Positions 52,250-62,921 of a stretch of 64,000 nt of DNA are shown here, one piece after another (the first letter of the stretch is position 1; each line of letters begins with the position of its first letter). The DNA comes from Caenorhabditis elegans (Eukaryota; Nematoda; Chromadorea; Rhabditida; Rhabditidae), in assembly GCF_000002985.6 (NCBI RefSeq), contig NC_003284.9, positions 15,934,001 through 15,998,000 of the forward strand, read 5' to 3'. The notes beneath the pieces were generated by a model. The model did no database searches and was not told the DNA's origin. It saw only the letters and a program-made list of their open reading frames with translations. The position numbers and the translations under genes are program-made.

Positions 52250-53594
52250 GATTCCACTGTTCCGTCGAACAAAAAGAAACAATGAAGAACAAAAAACTGA
52301 GGAGCACCAAGATGTACAGGAAACGAGAATCTTGACTTATAATCAAAAAAATGCTGAATCTCTCCAACAGGTGTCCGATGAAGTTTTCATGAGCTGCAAA
52401 GTTATAGATTGGGCTGAAAGTTCACGCGTCGCTGACTCACTAAAAAGGTATGTTGTATTGTTGTTAAATATAAACTCTACATATTTTTTTTCAGAGGAGA
52501 TCTACAAGTATGCACCCCTTCTAACATTTTGCCCAGAAATGTTGTCTGTAGTGGTGCCGAACTTTTCCAGTTTGCCGAAAAAATTCGAATTCTTGATGAA
52601 TATTTGAAGAGCAAAGATTTGACTCTACTTCAAGACGTTTCCAAACAAATCAAAAGAGGAGAAAATTCCAATTCAACATTCTCTAGATACAGTAAGTTGA
52701 TGTAAATATTACTTTTCTCAAAATTACTTTGAAATTGTACGGCATATTTGTCCTGATGAGGATATTTGTAGCTTGTATCTAGGATGAAATTGATTTTTTT
52801 TTATCAAATTAGATGATATCTGCGAAGTGAATGAGAAACTAGTTTTCAAAACGAAAAATTCAACATTGTATGGGCCTAATATCGTTTAAAATCCAATAAA
52901 ATTTGTTAATTTCAACGAACCACAAATCACTATGAATCAATTGCTGTTTTTGTCTTGTTTTGCCTAACAACTGCCTAACTTTTAAGGTCTCGTTGGAAGA
53001 CCGTTACCCATGCGGGGGCATTTCAGTGTTTTCCACACGAGAGGAAAGAATCGTGACGTCATCTTCCCAGGGGACCTGTCTGTCTGTCCATCGTGTCCAC
53101 CTGTTTTGTCAATTGCCGGCATACAGAGAGGAGCAATGTGTGCATACTGCAACGAAGTGTTCTTTTTTTTTTGCTCACTGTTACATGAATTGATCAATTA
53201 TTTTTGTTTTCAAAAAAAAAAAATTTTCGTTTTGGAACGAAACGAGTGGTTTTTAACAATTTCCCCACTGGCTCCTCCTTTAAATTACACATTTTTTATT
53301 AGTTTTTGTTTGTAACACTTATTTTCTCTGTTTCCAGCAGTTCCCAGTTTTGTGCAAACATACGTTTTTCAGTTTATCGTTGCTTTCTCAATCCGGGAGC
53401 TTCCAGTTAAAGAACAAGCTGGAAGTGTTTCCTCTGTTGCATCGTTCGAAGATATTACAGCTTTTGCTGAGTCGGTGAGCTGATGAAGCTGACCAAGTAA
53501 ACTTTATTCTTATTGTAATAAATGTTTAATCTTCTGTTTTCAGAATGGTGATTCCGTGGGAATGTTCTACGTTGGGAAAGGAACATCCACCTGA
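52250..53594 (+). CDS. Unknown protein, 5' end unresolved
   Basis: The exons are 52250-52447, 52495-52691, 53338-53474 and 53544-53594, in consistent phase. The readable protein starts IPLFRRTKRNNEEQKTEEHQ, continues VFMSCKVIDWAESSRVADSL, RILDEYLKSKDLTLLQDVSK and VPSFVQTYVFQFIVAFSIRE, and ends SVGMFYVGKGTST. An alternative exon from about 52813, reading NDICEVNEKLVFKTKNSTLY, would end at TAA 52887-52889. No in-frame ATG precedes 52388, so either an upstream exon is missing or translation begins at that Met. The first exon begins after TATTCTAG, possibly a trans-splice acceptor. The composition is cytosolic, with no signal peptide or membrane span. No family is recognised. Confidence 0.6.
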
Positions 53595-53682
53595 AGAATG
53601 AAAGCAAAAAAAATATTGGCAAGATGGGAGGTTTTTCTGGAACAAAAAAAAAGAAGTTGAGGTTGTTTTCAAGAAATGTTTT

Positions 53683-53688
53683 AATAAA
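53683..53688 (+). terminator. Polyadenylation signal of the plus-strand gene
   Basis: AATAAA lies about 90 nt after the TGA. Another AATAAA lies near 53752. The opposing PDZ gene ends to the right, with TTTATT near 53986, so the two genes converge. Confidence 0.5.
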
Positions 53689-54326
53689 ACAATGGAGACA
53701 TTTTAGAGTGAGCACCAAATTGAAGCGACTGGAATTTTTCAAAAAAAAAAAATAAAACGGCAAGATTTCGCAAGGATTATGTGCCCAAAGACCTTCAAAG
53801 ACAAGATATGTGCAAATAATTTTGATGTTAATTTTTCATTTTATTTTTTTTTTCAATATGTTTTTTTTGTAAAACGTTGTTTTAGAAATTAATTTAACTT
53901 TGAAATAAACCTTCAAATTAGCTAACTGTTTTTCTTCAGTTTTTTGTTTGCTGAGAGAACCTATATAAATAGACACGAAACTTTTATTGATAAAAAAGAA
54001 AATACAAACAAAAATGCTGCATTCTACATCGACCAAATCCATAAATTGGAAATATTACAAGAAAACACACTATTCAAACAGACACCGCTAAGTCGAAAAG
54101 CCTGTTGTGGGGTGGAAAAGAAAATTTTGTTCATTAGCCGAAGCATTCATATCACAAGATGTTTTGGAAGGGAATTTGAAAATTAAAAAGTATAAGTTAA
54201 ACTTGGGACGCTAATTGTTAGAGAATACTTGTCTACATGAAAATTACTTGTTTGTGGGGGGGTTCTTCCGTAATGAGTTCAGTTTGAAATTCGAAAATTC
54301 TTAACTGAAAATAAATAATTTTAATA

Positions 54327-57300
54327 TCAGCAAATTGCTGGTTGTCCAACAGCGGGCAATAAAGTAATCGTAACACTTGTCTTCCCAGCAATTACCGACT
54401 GAACATATTCCAAACTTCGGCCTTTCACATATTCTTCATCGACATAGATGATTTCGTCTCCAACGGTTAGCATCGGTGATAAGGATGGGAGGGAGACTCG
54501 GGAGATGAAGATTCCAGCTGCAAAACGTTTAAGGGTGGTTTTATTTTTAAAGAGTTAACTGTCGGAATACTAAGTTACGTATTTTGAATCAATTTTCAAA
54601 AATTCAGAAAAAAGTTGTTTCAAAAAAAAACACAATTGTACAATTAGTAAAATTATTCGAGGTAATTATGGGATTATTCAAGTACAGTGTTGGAACAATG
54701 AAAAATGTAGAAAAATGACGTCACTGCACTAAAATAAATTTTTTAAATATGCATTTTAATACAGCTGTGACGTCATAAATGTATTTATATACATTTGCAA
54801 AATTACTTGAATAATCCCATTAAATTTGAGTGTACATTTACATGAAAAGGGTTTTCTCATAGAATTTTTACAAAATTCACTATCAGATCACTATGATCTA
54901 GTTTTTTAACCAGAATACCTTCTCCGTTTGTCATTTCCCATTGCACCATAAATTGATAGCACTTTTTGCTCACTTTCTTTTGTTTTATTCAACTTAAAGT
55001 TTACCTCATTAAAAATAGAGCTTCTGTTAGGTGGAGTGCCAAAATCTGGAAAATATCTTTAAATGACTCTAAATTTACAACCGATTCCGAATATCGATGT
55101 GAAAAATTAAAAAATGTTTTTTTTTTGAAACCACGTTTTTCATTTGTGCCCCGGTCTCTTTTTTCAATGCGCTCCCAAAAAATTTGCATTGCAGCGCGTT
55201 TGCATCGTTTTATTTTCTTCGTTTATTTATTTATTTTCGCCAAATTCAATTTTTTTAAAACCAGTTACATACATTCATTTTTGTCTAGTTTTTTATCGAT
55301 TTTTTTTCTGAAAAATTGTTTTCCTACAAAAATGAATAAAACTCGTTTAAAAAAACGGAATTCAGTAAAAAATAAATATAAATAAACGAAGAAAATCAAA
55401 CGATGCAAGCGCGCTCTATTACAAATTTCTTTATGGGGTTATTCAAGTAATGTAGCAAAATGTATACATTTGTGACGTCACAAATGTATTTAAATACATG
55501 TTTTTATATACTTGAATACAGTCGTGACGTAATTTTTCTACACTTTTTAATTTTCCGACACTACTTGAATAACCCCATTAGCCGCGCATGTGAAGAAAGA
55601 GACCGGGCACAAATTAAAATCGTGATTTCAAGCTTAAATATAAAATCAGGGATTTTTGTTTGATTTTTAATCGATATTCGGAATCAGGGAAAAATTTGGA
55701 GTCAATTAAAAATATATCCCAGATTTCGGCCCTCCACCATTAAGCATAGTCACGTAAAAATATTAAAAACCATAAAAACAACTAAGTAAGCAAGACGAGT
55801 TGTCATTTTAGGTTATCGTTAATTTGTTCTACCAGTTTTTTTTCATATTTACAATATCTCAGCTAAAGTCCCCACTTACCTCGTTGTCCAGCTACAACGC
55901 CGGTCGCAATATAAAATCCGAATGGTCCGGGCATCATCTTCTCGACAAGCACTCTTCGGAAGCCTCTCTGATCAAGTGCAACAAGCTGAGCTCTCACGCT
56001 TTGTGTTCTGCAATGCCCATCATCAATACACAATAATTTCGCAAGATTAAATTTGGAGTAATGTTACACGATAAAGCAATCAGTTGCTTGGAATTTGCAT
56101 AGATGTTAATAAAATAAAATATTGATTAAACGTGTAACATATAAGAAAATACTGAGTTTTAAAAGTGGTCTAGGTAATTTTCTTTGTGATCTAGAAATAA
56201 TTTTAAAAATTAACTGAGATATGAGTTTTCAAAATAAAGTAATACTTTTCGAAAATACACAACTTTTGTAGATCAAAAACTTACCCATATTCTCCTTGAT
56301 CATACTGCACTGGCACAGATAGCCCCATCGCTGGTGGCGGTGGTCCGGTTGTAGTGATATGTGGTATGTTGAAACTCTGTTGTTGAGGCATGTTAGTCCG
56401 CCGCAAAAGGGTCGGTCGCTCGAATGATTGTGGTGGGGGTTGCTGTCTGAAAAGAAATGGGGCGCCATTAGATTTTGTTAGACATTTCGAAATCCCCCCC
56501 CCCCCCCCCTCCTCTCCGAACCTTTGCAACTCGTCTTGCATCATCTGGAACTGGAGGGCTCGATATGCGGTTAGCTCATCTGAATTGTCCAAATGTAATT
56601 GGCAAGATGATCCCATTAAAGGCGCCGTCGGCAATTTTCTTCTTCTCATATTCAGGTTCTGCAAATAGAAGATTAATAAGAGAATTTATTATGGAAAAGG
56701 ACATCACGTTTTGTGACGTGAAATTGGATGAATGGTTAATGCAGCTAGAATTGCGTGCTGCACATTTAAAGGAGAACGTGCATAGAGACTAAATTATCTC
56801 TGTTAGTTTTGCAGGCTAGTCTAGTATTGCCCATTGTATTCTGTGCTCTAAATTTTCAGAATTCTAGAAAATTTCCGACATTTACAATCCACTTTCACTA
56901 GAAGTTTTGAAAAATTCTAACGTTAATAGGTGTTTTAGTGAGATATGCTGTACGCAGGGGTGCGCGGCAATCGGAAATTTCGGGAATTGCTGAAATTGCC
57001 GATTGCAGGAAATTTTGAAAACCGGCAATTGCCGAAATTGCCGATTGCCGGATTTTTTCGGCAATTTTCAAACCTAATTACATTTCGGAAATTGAAAAAA
57101 AAATTAAATTGACAGTTTTTTAAAGAAAATAATTAACCGAAGACTAAAAAACTAGGTGATTTTTTTTTTAATTTCCAAAATATAATTAGGTTTGAAAGTT
57201 GCCGAAGATGTACGGCAATCGGCAATTTCGGCAATTTTGTCGATTGCCGGAAATTTTGAAAACTGGCAATTGCCGAAATTGCCGATTGCCCAAAATTTCC

Positions 57301-60300
57301 GATTGCCGCGCGCCCCTGGTTGTATTTAATTTTTTTGCAAACCCTTCCCTAAACTAACATTAATGTGCAAATTATCCAAACTTCCGGGAAGCTGATTTGC
57401 TACTGTCATCAACGACGTCTGCTGTTGTGGCAACGGTCGAATTGGCGGCTGTGCATCATAGATATCAATTCCCTCGTAATACGACTTGTTTCCACGTGGC
57501 AAAGAGGAACTCCGTTGTCGGTACCGGCGTTGGAGTGTGTCATTTACACTCTTCCGGATGAACGCGTCCCGGAACGATTCTTGAGGTTGTTGCTCAACGG
57601 ATCTGAAATTTTAGATTAACAAAAAACAGGCAAGAATTTAGAATAGGTACCTTAATCTCTGCATGGCAATTGTGTATGGCGGAGGTTCCGGCAAGCTTTG
57701 CATCTGATCTGCGTATGTAGGCTGGGGTTGAGGTGTAGAGCTGATCGGTAGACGGCGATTGGGAGTTCTTTCTGGAAATTGCAGATATGAGAGTCAAGTT
57801 CTGCGAGTATGAAGGTTAAGAGAAGTAACAATGGTTACTCGAAAAAATTCAAAATTTTCTCGAAAAAAAAACTGCATTTTTCAAAGTCTATGCAAGCCAA
57901 AAATACACGCTAATTCTGTTTTTAGTACGCGAAATATGTATCTGGAGATGCTCGTCTCGTAGTATTTGCTGTTTTTCTTCTTTTCGAGTCTCTGTTCCAT
58001 GCTGTTTTTTCTTGCTTTTCTCTCTGTGTTATGAAAAAAAAATTCTGAAGAGGTTCCCTAGCGTAAAACACGTCAAAACAACTTATTGAAAACAAGGGAA
58101 AAAAACGTTGCAATTTATCATATATGAACGCTTAAAATATAATACAAGCTAGTTACTAGAATATGTTTCCAATAACAGAAAAAAAAAGTTTCACAAAACT
58201 CACGTAGTGTCCCCGTCCGTGACGAGCAAGCAACTGGAGGTGTCCGGCTCACTGGAGGGTACTCAATTTTGTTCATTTTGTACTGTGCATCACTCGAATT
58301 TTGCATATAACTTGCTGGCTGTTGGAATGTGGATGTAATTTGTGGAGCTCCAACAGCTGAAATGAAAAAGGGTTTTTAAAGAAAAAAAACTTGTGTTGAG
58401 CTAGAAAATCGAAAAAAAAACATCTTTAAAAACTAAATTTAAACATTCTAATTTTAGGGTAAAATTGAGGATATTTTAAAGGATTTTTTTCAGGTTTTTG
58501 TTTGGATTCTAGCATACTTATAAATATTAGTTTTTATAGGGCCTAAATCTGGGGTCTAAAACTAACAACCTAAGCTAAATAGCCCACTCTTGTTCTTGTA
58601 TAGAGAACTGACTTAATACTTTACAATTACAAAAAATAAATATAAATATAGTAAACATAAAATATAATTTACTACTCCAGAAAAATATATAATAAATTCA
58701 ATACAGAAGCATAGTGTATACCCGAAAAAAGTAAAGACACACATATCAATCATAAATTAGTTACAACTTGAGCAGTGTTTTTTCGAGCAAAAAAAAAGTT
58801 TACTTAAAAAGTTTAATTTATAGAATTTGCAACCCGTGCTCACCTGAATTCATCAGCATCTCCTGTGGATCGTTTCTCGGCGAAATGTGTGTGGAGGAGG
58901 TTCCGCTTGACGTCGACGCGCCGCTGTCCACCTCATCGGCGAATCTGACTCGGTATTTGGCCTTCGTGGCCGTTGCAGGTGCTTGCTGTTGGGGTTGCAG
59001 TGGTAGCCGTCGGGGTGTGGTGCTGTAGCTGGCAATCTTGCGCGCCGAGTTTGGCGTGAGGTAGTCGGCCGATGAGTGACTACGGTAGTTCTGATATGCT
59101 CCAGGGGGGAGATCTGAAAAATGTGGAAGGTGACTACGAAGATGTAAGGATTTGATAACAAAACAGTACCGCAGTTCAAAAATTTTTTATTGACAATTTC
59201 ATCCACTAAAAACTATGCAAATATTGCGCATGTATCGTGTTAAAAATCGACATGGGCCGTCCAAATTTTTAGCAACACTTCTGAGTTTTTTTTGTAAATA
59301 ATTGAACCGTTTATAGAAACTCTTGCCCTCTCACGGGAAGTTAAGGCTGTCCCAATACAGTTTGATCTACAAAAAATGCGGGATTTTTTCCCTAAAAATT
59401 TGTATGTGTCAAAATGTGTCAGCACGCTCTTGGGCCATGCCAAATCAGATGAGATGTCTGCGTCTCACCTTCCGCATTTTCTGTAGATCAAAGCGAAATG
59501 AGACTTTCTGACTCCACTAGCAATGTAACTTTAATCTTCCTTTTTGCCTCAACATTAGAAATACCAATACCATTATCTCACCTGGTATCCTCCTCTGGGA
59601 GTTCACTTGCTGTCCGTTGACAGTACCGTTAAACCCTGTTCCACCAAACCCTGCAGCTGCTCTCGGTGAACCTTGATCACAATCTGCACTTATGCCACTG
59701 TCCGTGTCGCTGTCTTGTGGGGTGAGATACCCTGCAAATGAAAAAAAATATGAAAGTGCAATAACCTCTGCTATTTCATTTACTTTACTTTTACTTCTCC
59801 ACCTCCTCTCTCTTTTCTATTTCTCACGGCCTTAAACCAAAAAAAAAGGGTCTGTTTGGGGGGAAACGCGATATGTCCGCATTATAAATGAGATAAAATG
59901 AAAATGAAAAAAATGGAAGTAGGAGCTGGAGCGGTAGTAACCGCCGACAAAAAAATGAAAATGTATAGGCGAAAAGAAACTGCAAAAAGTAGCAGCAGGA
60001 GAGGAAGAAGAAGTGGAACGTGACGTTTTTTGGTGGCGGCAGCAACAAGGGGATCAGGAGAGGAAGAACAATGAGTTTAAAGCATGTTTGGACAGAATTA
60101 TTGATGACATCTACCGAAGAGTAGAGAGCAGGGGAGAAGAAAGAGGACGGCAAAACGAGAGTGCAACACCCCATCCCTCACTAAAAAAAAGTTTTGGCAC
60201 ATTTTTCTTTCGTTTTTTTTTTTTCGTCCACTCCCTCGTGCCTGTTAAGGGTTGAAGTGGTTCGGTTCGACCACACGGAGAAGTGAGGCATGCTCTCGAG

Positions 60301-62921
60301 GAGCACTGGGAATGCCTATATCTTTGAAAGTCTGAAGTCTGAAGAAAAACTGAAGCTCTTTGAAGCCGATCTGAAAATCTTTTGCATCATTTTCAAATGG
60401 TGTCAGGCTGTCCTAATACAGTTTGATCTACAAAATCGGCGGGAATTTTTTTTTCAGAAAAATGTGACGTCAGCACACATGGTTAGCCATACGAAATCAG
60501 GGGAAAAGTTCTCCCGCATTTTTTGAAGATCAAACCAACATGGGACACTTTGACCCCACGTGGTTTTTTTTATCAAACAAATCAGTGAAAAAATTGTTTT
60601 GCATTTCTAAAATGGTTGACTGTAAGTATATTTTTAAAGCAATTTTAAAGACATCGGAAGTAGAAAAAAAGTGCTGAACATTTCAGATTTACTTTTTTCA
60701 GCTCAATATGCTTCAGTTGAGCTTCATACTTTTTCAGTATACTGTTCAAAAATTATATTTCAAATCAAAAAGGTTCCAATCAAAATTCCAAGATCAAGCT
60801 CAAGTAAACACTGGTAGCGCTACGATTCTTTGCCCTCTTCAGCAACCAATGATTATTTTCAGAATGGGCTCTCCGTTTACACACTCAAAAAAAACGCGCA
60901 AATATTCTGCATCATGGGCGCTGTCTGAATGCTCTTCCTCAAAATGCAATAAGCAGGAATGGGTTGCGGGCAAAACGCAGAACGCACTTTTGTTGGGGTT
61001 TGTTGGACCAAGATCAGCACATGGTGCCGAGCTAGAAGTGTAAAAGTTCTGAATGTGTAGTACTGGGCTCTTCGGGAGCAAAAATGAAAAAGGCACACAC
61101 ACATACACAGACATAGTCTCGCTTGAAAAGGTCCACGAACACAGAGACTTGGCATTTGAGATGGGTTACAAAAAAAAACGCTGACCGCGCGCCGCGTCAC
61201 TTGCTCACTTTCCGTTTTTCTTATTTTGAAAAGCTTGTCGTTTTGGTGTGTATGGCATGTTACACTGAAACTGAGAAAACTTGACGCTTTGTGGTGAGCG
61301 ACAAAAAAGGGAGAATTACTTTGCAATTGAAAGCCAGAGATCAAATATCTGTTAGATTCGCTTCAAAATTTTGGAATACAAACGCACAATTTAGCAGTTA
61401 AATTCAATTGCTCCAAAAAAAATTTTTTCTACACTAACGTTTTCAACACTAACTAAGAATTACTCAAGACTTACCTAACGTTTTACCTAATTTGAAAACA
61501 TTTATTTCACAGAGACGATTGAAAAGTTTTAAATAGCGGAAATGCGCTCCTAAAATTTTAATAGAGTTTGTTTTGTTTCAATGACTTTCAGATCTAAATT
61601 TTCCGAAATTAGTTCTTGCAGACTATTAATGGCCACTGGAGTTTTGGGGAATAGGCAAAAACGGGTATTATTTAAACATGGAGTAGACACTCATTATGAT
61701 CTAAAAAGACCAAATATCTTAATAATACAATTCAAAAAATTTCAGGCTTTTCATAATTTCCGGTTAAACTTTGGCAAATTTTCAGAATTTTGAAAAATAA
61801 GAGCTTTTGAAGAAATCCAAAGCAATTTCACATGTTCCGGGCCCTACAATGTTTTAATCCAAATAATTACTGTATAAAAAATGTAGAAACATTTTTTTGG
61901 TCGACTTCCAAAATTATGATTGGCAAAAACTGAGTAATTGTCACTTTTTGACAATAAATAAGTTTCATTATGATATGTGGTCATTTTGGGACCAAAGGAG
62001 TGGTTTTTAACAACTTTCCCACTGGCGCTACTCCACTTTTAAAGAAAAATAGCGAAAAAATTTTGCAATTTTTTAAAACATTCCGTTAAAAAATACCAAA
62101 CATTTTACCGAAAAAAATATAATGTTCATAATTTTTTAATATGTTACTTTGAAAATTCTGCAAAGACCGATTTCGGAGCATATTCACAATTCTAAACAAA
62201 AATAAAAAAAAAAAAACTCCAGAAGTAGTTACGTGTTTAAAATATCTTTCATATTATGAATATCTGTATCCATAAACTGTGGCTGAACTGAACTCATAGA
62301 AACATGTAAAAAACATAATTGTGCAAAAATGGCTACACCACTGCATTCGAAAAAGTACGTTTTTGAAAAATTCATAATTTGCCTCTTTTAGCTCGGAAAT
62401 AATTCATGATGAACGAATACTAAATGACTAGAGCAAAAAACAGGAAAAAAATTGTTCAAACGGTTAAAAGAAATTATGTATTACATAGTAAATGTTCCAA
62501 AAAAAACGTGAATAAATATTTGTAACCTGTTTTTTAAGCAACAAGCGCCAAAAACATTTTCCAGTCGATGCACCATGTTCGAAATCTAGTATTCCACATT
62601 TATTTTAGGCATATGGTAGGTAATAACTTTGCTCTTACAAAAAATATTAGAAACAAATCACAGAAAAAAAACATTTTTTGCGAAAAAGACACGTATTCAA
62701 AAAAAGGTACGTCTATTGAAAATTCATAATTTTTCCCTTTTCTATTTGTAGATGACGAGCGAATACTGAATGACTGGTGCAAAAAAGAAGAAATTAATTT
62801 TGAATTTGGAAAAAAAAGTGAGAAATAATTATGACGTACCTCCTTGTTGATAAAACTGGCCACGCCCCAAATTTCGAGGTTTTGGTGGGGGCATTGGAGC
62901 CTGCCGATTTCCAGAAGACAT
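54327..62921 (-). CDS. Pro/Gln-rich scaffold with C-terminal PAR-6-like PDZ domain, 545 aa
   Basis: The exons are 62840-62921, 59582-59731, 58844-59113, 58204-58356, 57651-57771, 57359-57602, 56522-56658, 56285-56446, 55880-56007 and 54327-54517, all in phase. The N-terminus (MSSGNRQAPMPPPKPRNLG) has PxxP sequence. Two YLTP motifs follow, and KYRVRFADE near residues 130-137 fits an RVxF protein-phosphatase-1 docking site. EPPPYT is a PPxY-type WW ligand. The long middle is disordered. From residue 441 comes one PDZ domain, with carboxylate loop PFGFYI, then GIFISRV and GDEIIYVDEEYVKG. The loop and GIFISR are closest to PAR-6 PDZ domains. The protein ends PAIC. It is likely a submembrane adaptor binding C-terminal peptides of partners. 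The donors at 56522 (GTTCGG) and 57359 (GTTAGT) are weak, and other 5' ends may exist in the 3.1-kb first intron. Confidence 0.85.
54669..54819. mobile_element. Harbinger-like palindromic MITE, TTA duplication
   Basis: It begins TGGGATTATTCAAGTACAG and ends TTACTTGAATAATCCCA, with TTA at 54666-54668 and 54820-54822. It lies in the last intron of the PDZ gene. It is the same family as 41237-41355 and 55434-55577. Confidence 0.8.
55030..55739. repeat. GGGGTACCGAAATCTGGG-family palindrome carrying a nested MITE
   Basis: The left end GGTGGAGTGCCAAAATCTGG and right end AGATTTCGGCCCTCCACC are diverged versions of the 15358 family. The inner GACCGGGCACAAATTAAAAT and GCAAGCGCGCTC words are shared. 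A younger Harbinger-like MITE interrupts it at 55434-55577. Confidence 0.8.
55434..55577. mobile_element. Harbinger-like palindromic MITE nested in older MITE
   Basis: It begins TGGGGTTATTCAAGTAATGT and ends CTACTTGAATAACCCCA, with TTA at 55431-55433 and 55578-55580. The related copy at 23711-24204 reads CTTCTTTAGGCGCG, the empty site at this point. Confidence 0.88.
56494..56509 (-). repeat. 16-nt G homopolymer on the transcribed-sense strand of PDZ gene
   Basis: Sixteen C on the plus strand correspond to sixteen G in the pre-mRNA, about 12 nt inside the intron after the donor at 56522. It could form a G-quadruplex close to the weak donor GTTCGG. Confidence 0.9.
56955..57318. mobile_element. 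hAT-like MITE, CAGGGGTGCGCGGC ends
   Basis: It begins CAGGGGTGCGCGGCAATCGG and ends GATTGCCGCGCGCCCCTG. The flanking 8-mers GCTGTACG and GTTGTATT agree at five of eight positions, consistent with an older insertion than 8441-8772. It lies in intron 56659-57358 of the PDZ gene. Confidence 0.75.
59333..59519. repeat. MITE of the CACGTGGTGTCAG family, diverged
   Basis: AGGCTGTCCCAATACAGTTT at the left is mirrored by GAGACTTTCTGACTCCA at the right, with the usual GATCTACAAAAAATGCGGGA arm. It lies in intron 59114-59581 of the PDZ gene. Confidence 0.7.
60397..60563. repeat. MITE of the CACGTGGTGTCAG family
   Basis: GGTGTCAGGCTGTCCTAATA is mirrored by TGGGACACTTTGACCCCACG. The centre contains GTGACGTCAGCACAC, as in other copies. 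Confidence 0.75.
61676..62041. repeat. CACTGGCGCTACTCCAC-family palindrome, left end eroded
   Basis: The right end CCCACTGGCGCTACTCCAC and inner words (ACCAAATATCTTAATA, GGCAAAAACTGAGTAATTG) match the copy at 32340-32762. The left end reads only ATGGAGTAGACACTCATTA. Confidence 0.7.

Larger units (their letters stand above)
59732..62839. other. 3.1-kb first intron of the PDZ gene
   Basis: It contains MITEs at 60397-60563 and 61676-62041, a purine-rich non-repetitive stretch at 59.88-60.2 kb (GGAGAGGAAGAAGAAGTGG, GGTGGCGGCAGCAACAAGG), and a mixed-composition stretch at 60.83-61.3 kb. Two copies of GAACGAATACTAAATGACT-like sequence lie near 62.41 and 62.76 kb. Alternative promoters or first exons are possible, but none can be picked out. 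Confidence 0.5.

Noticed and set aside
52250..53594. Assignment of the plus-strand gene to a named family
   Set aside because: No motif is strong enough. The helical RILDEYLKSKD stretch is generic.
60708..61344. Overlapping open frames on both strands in the PDZ gene's first intron
   Set aside because: Both are open only because the segment is less AT-rich. Neither has splice sites in phase with neighbouring exons nor protein-like hydrophobic patterning.
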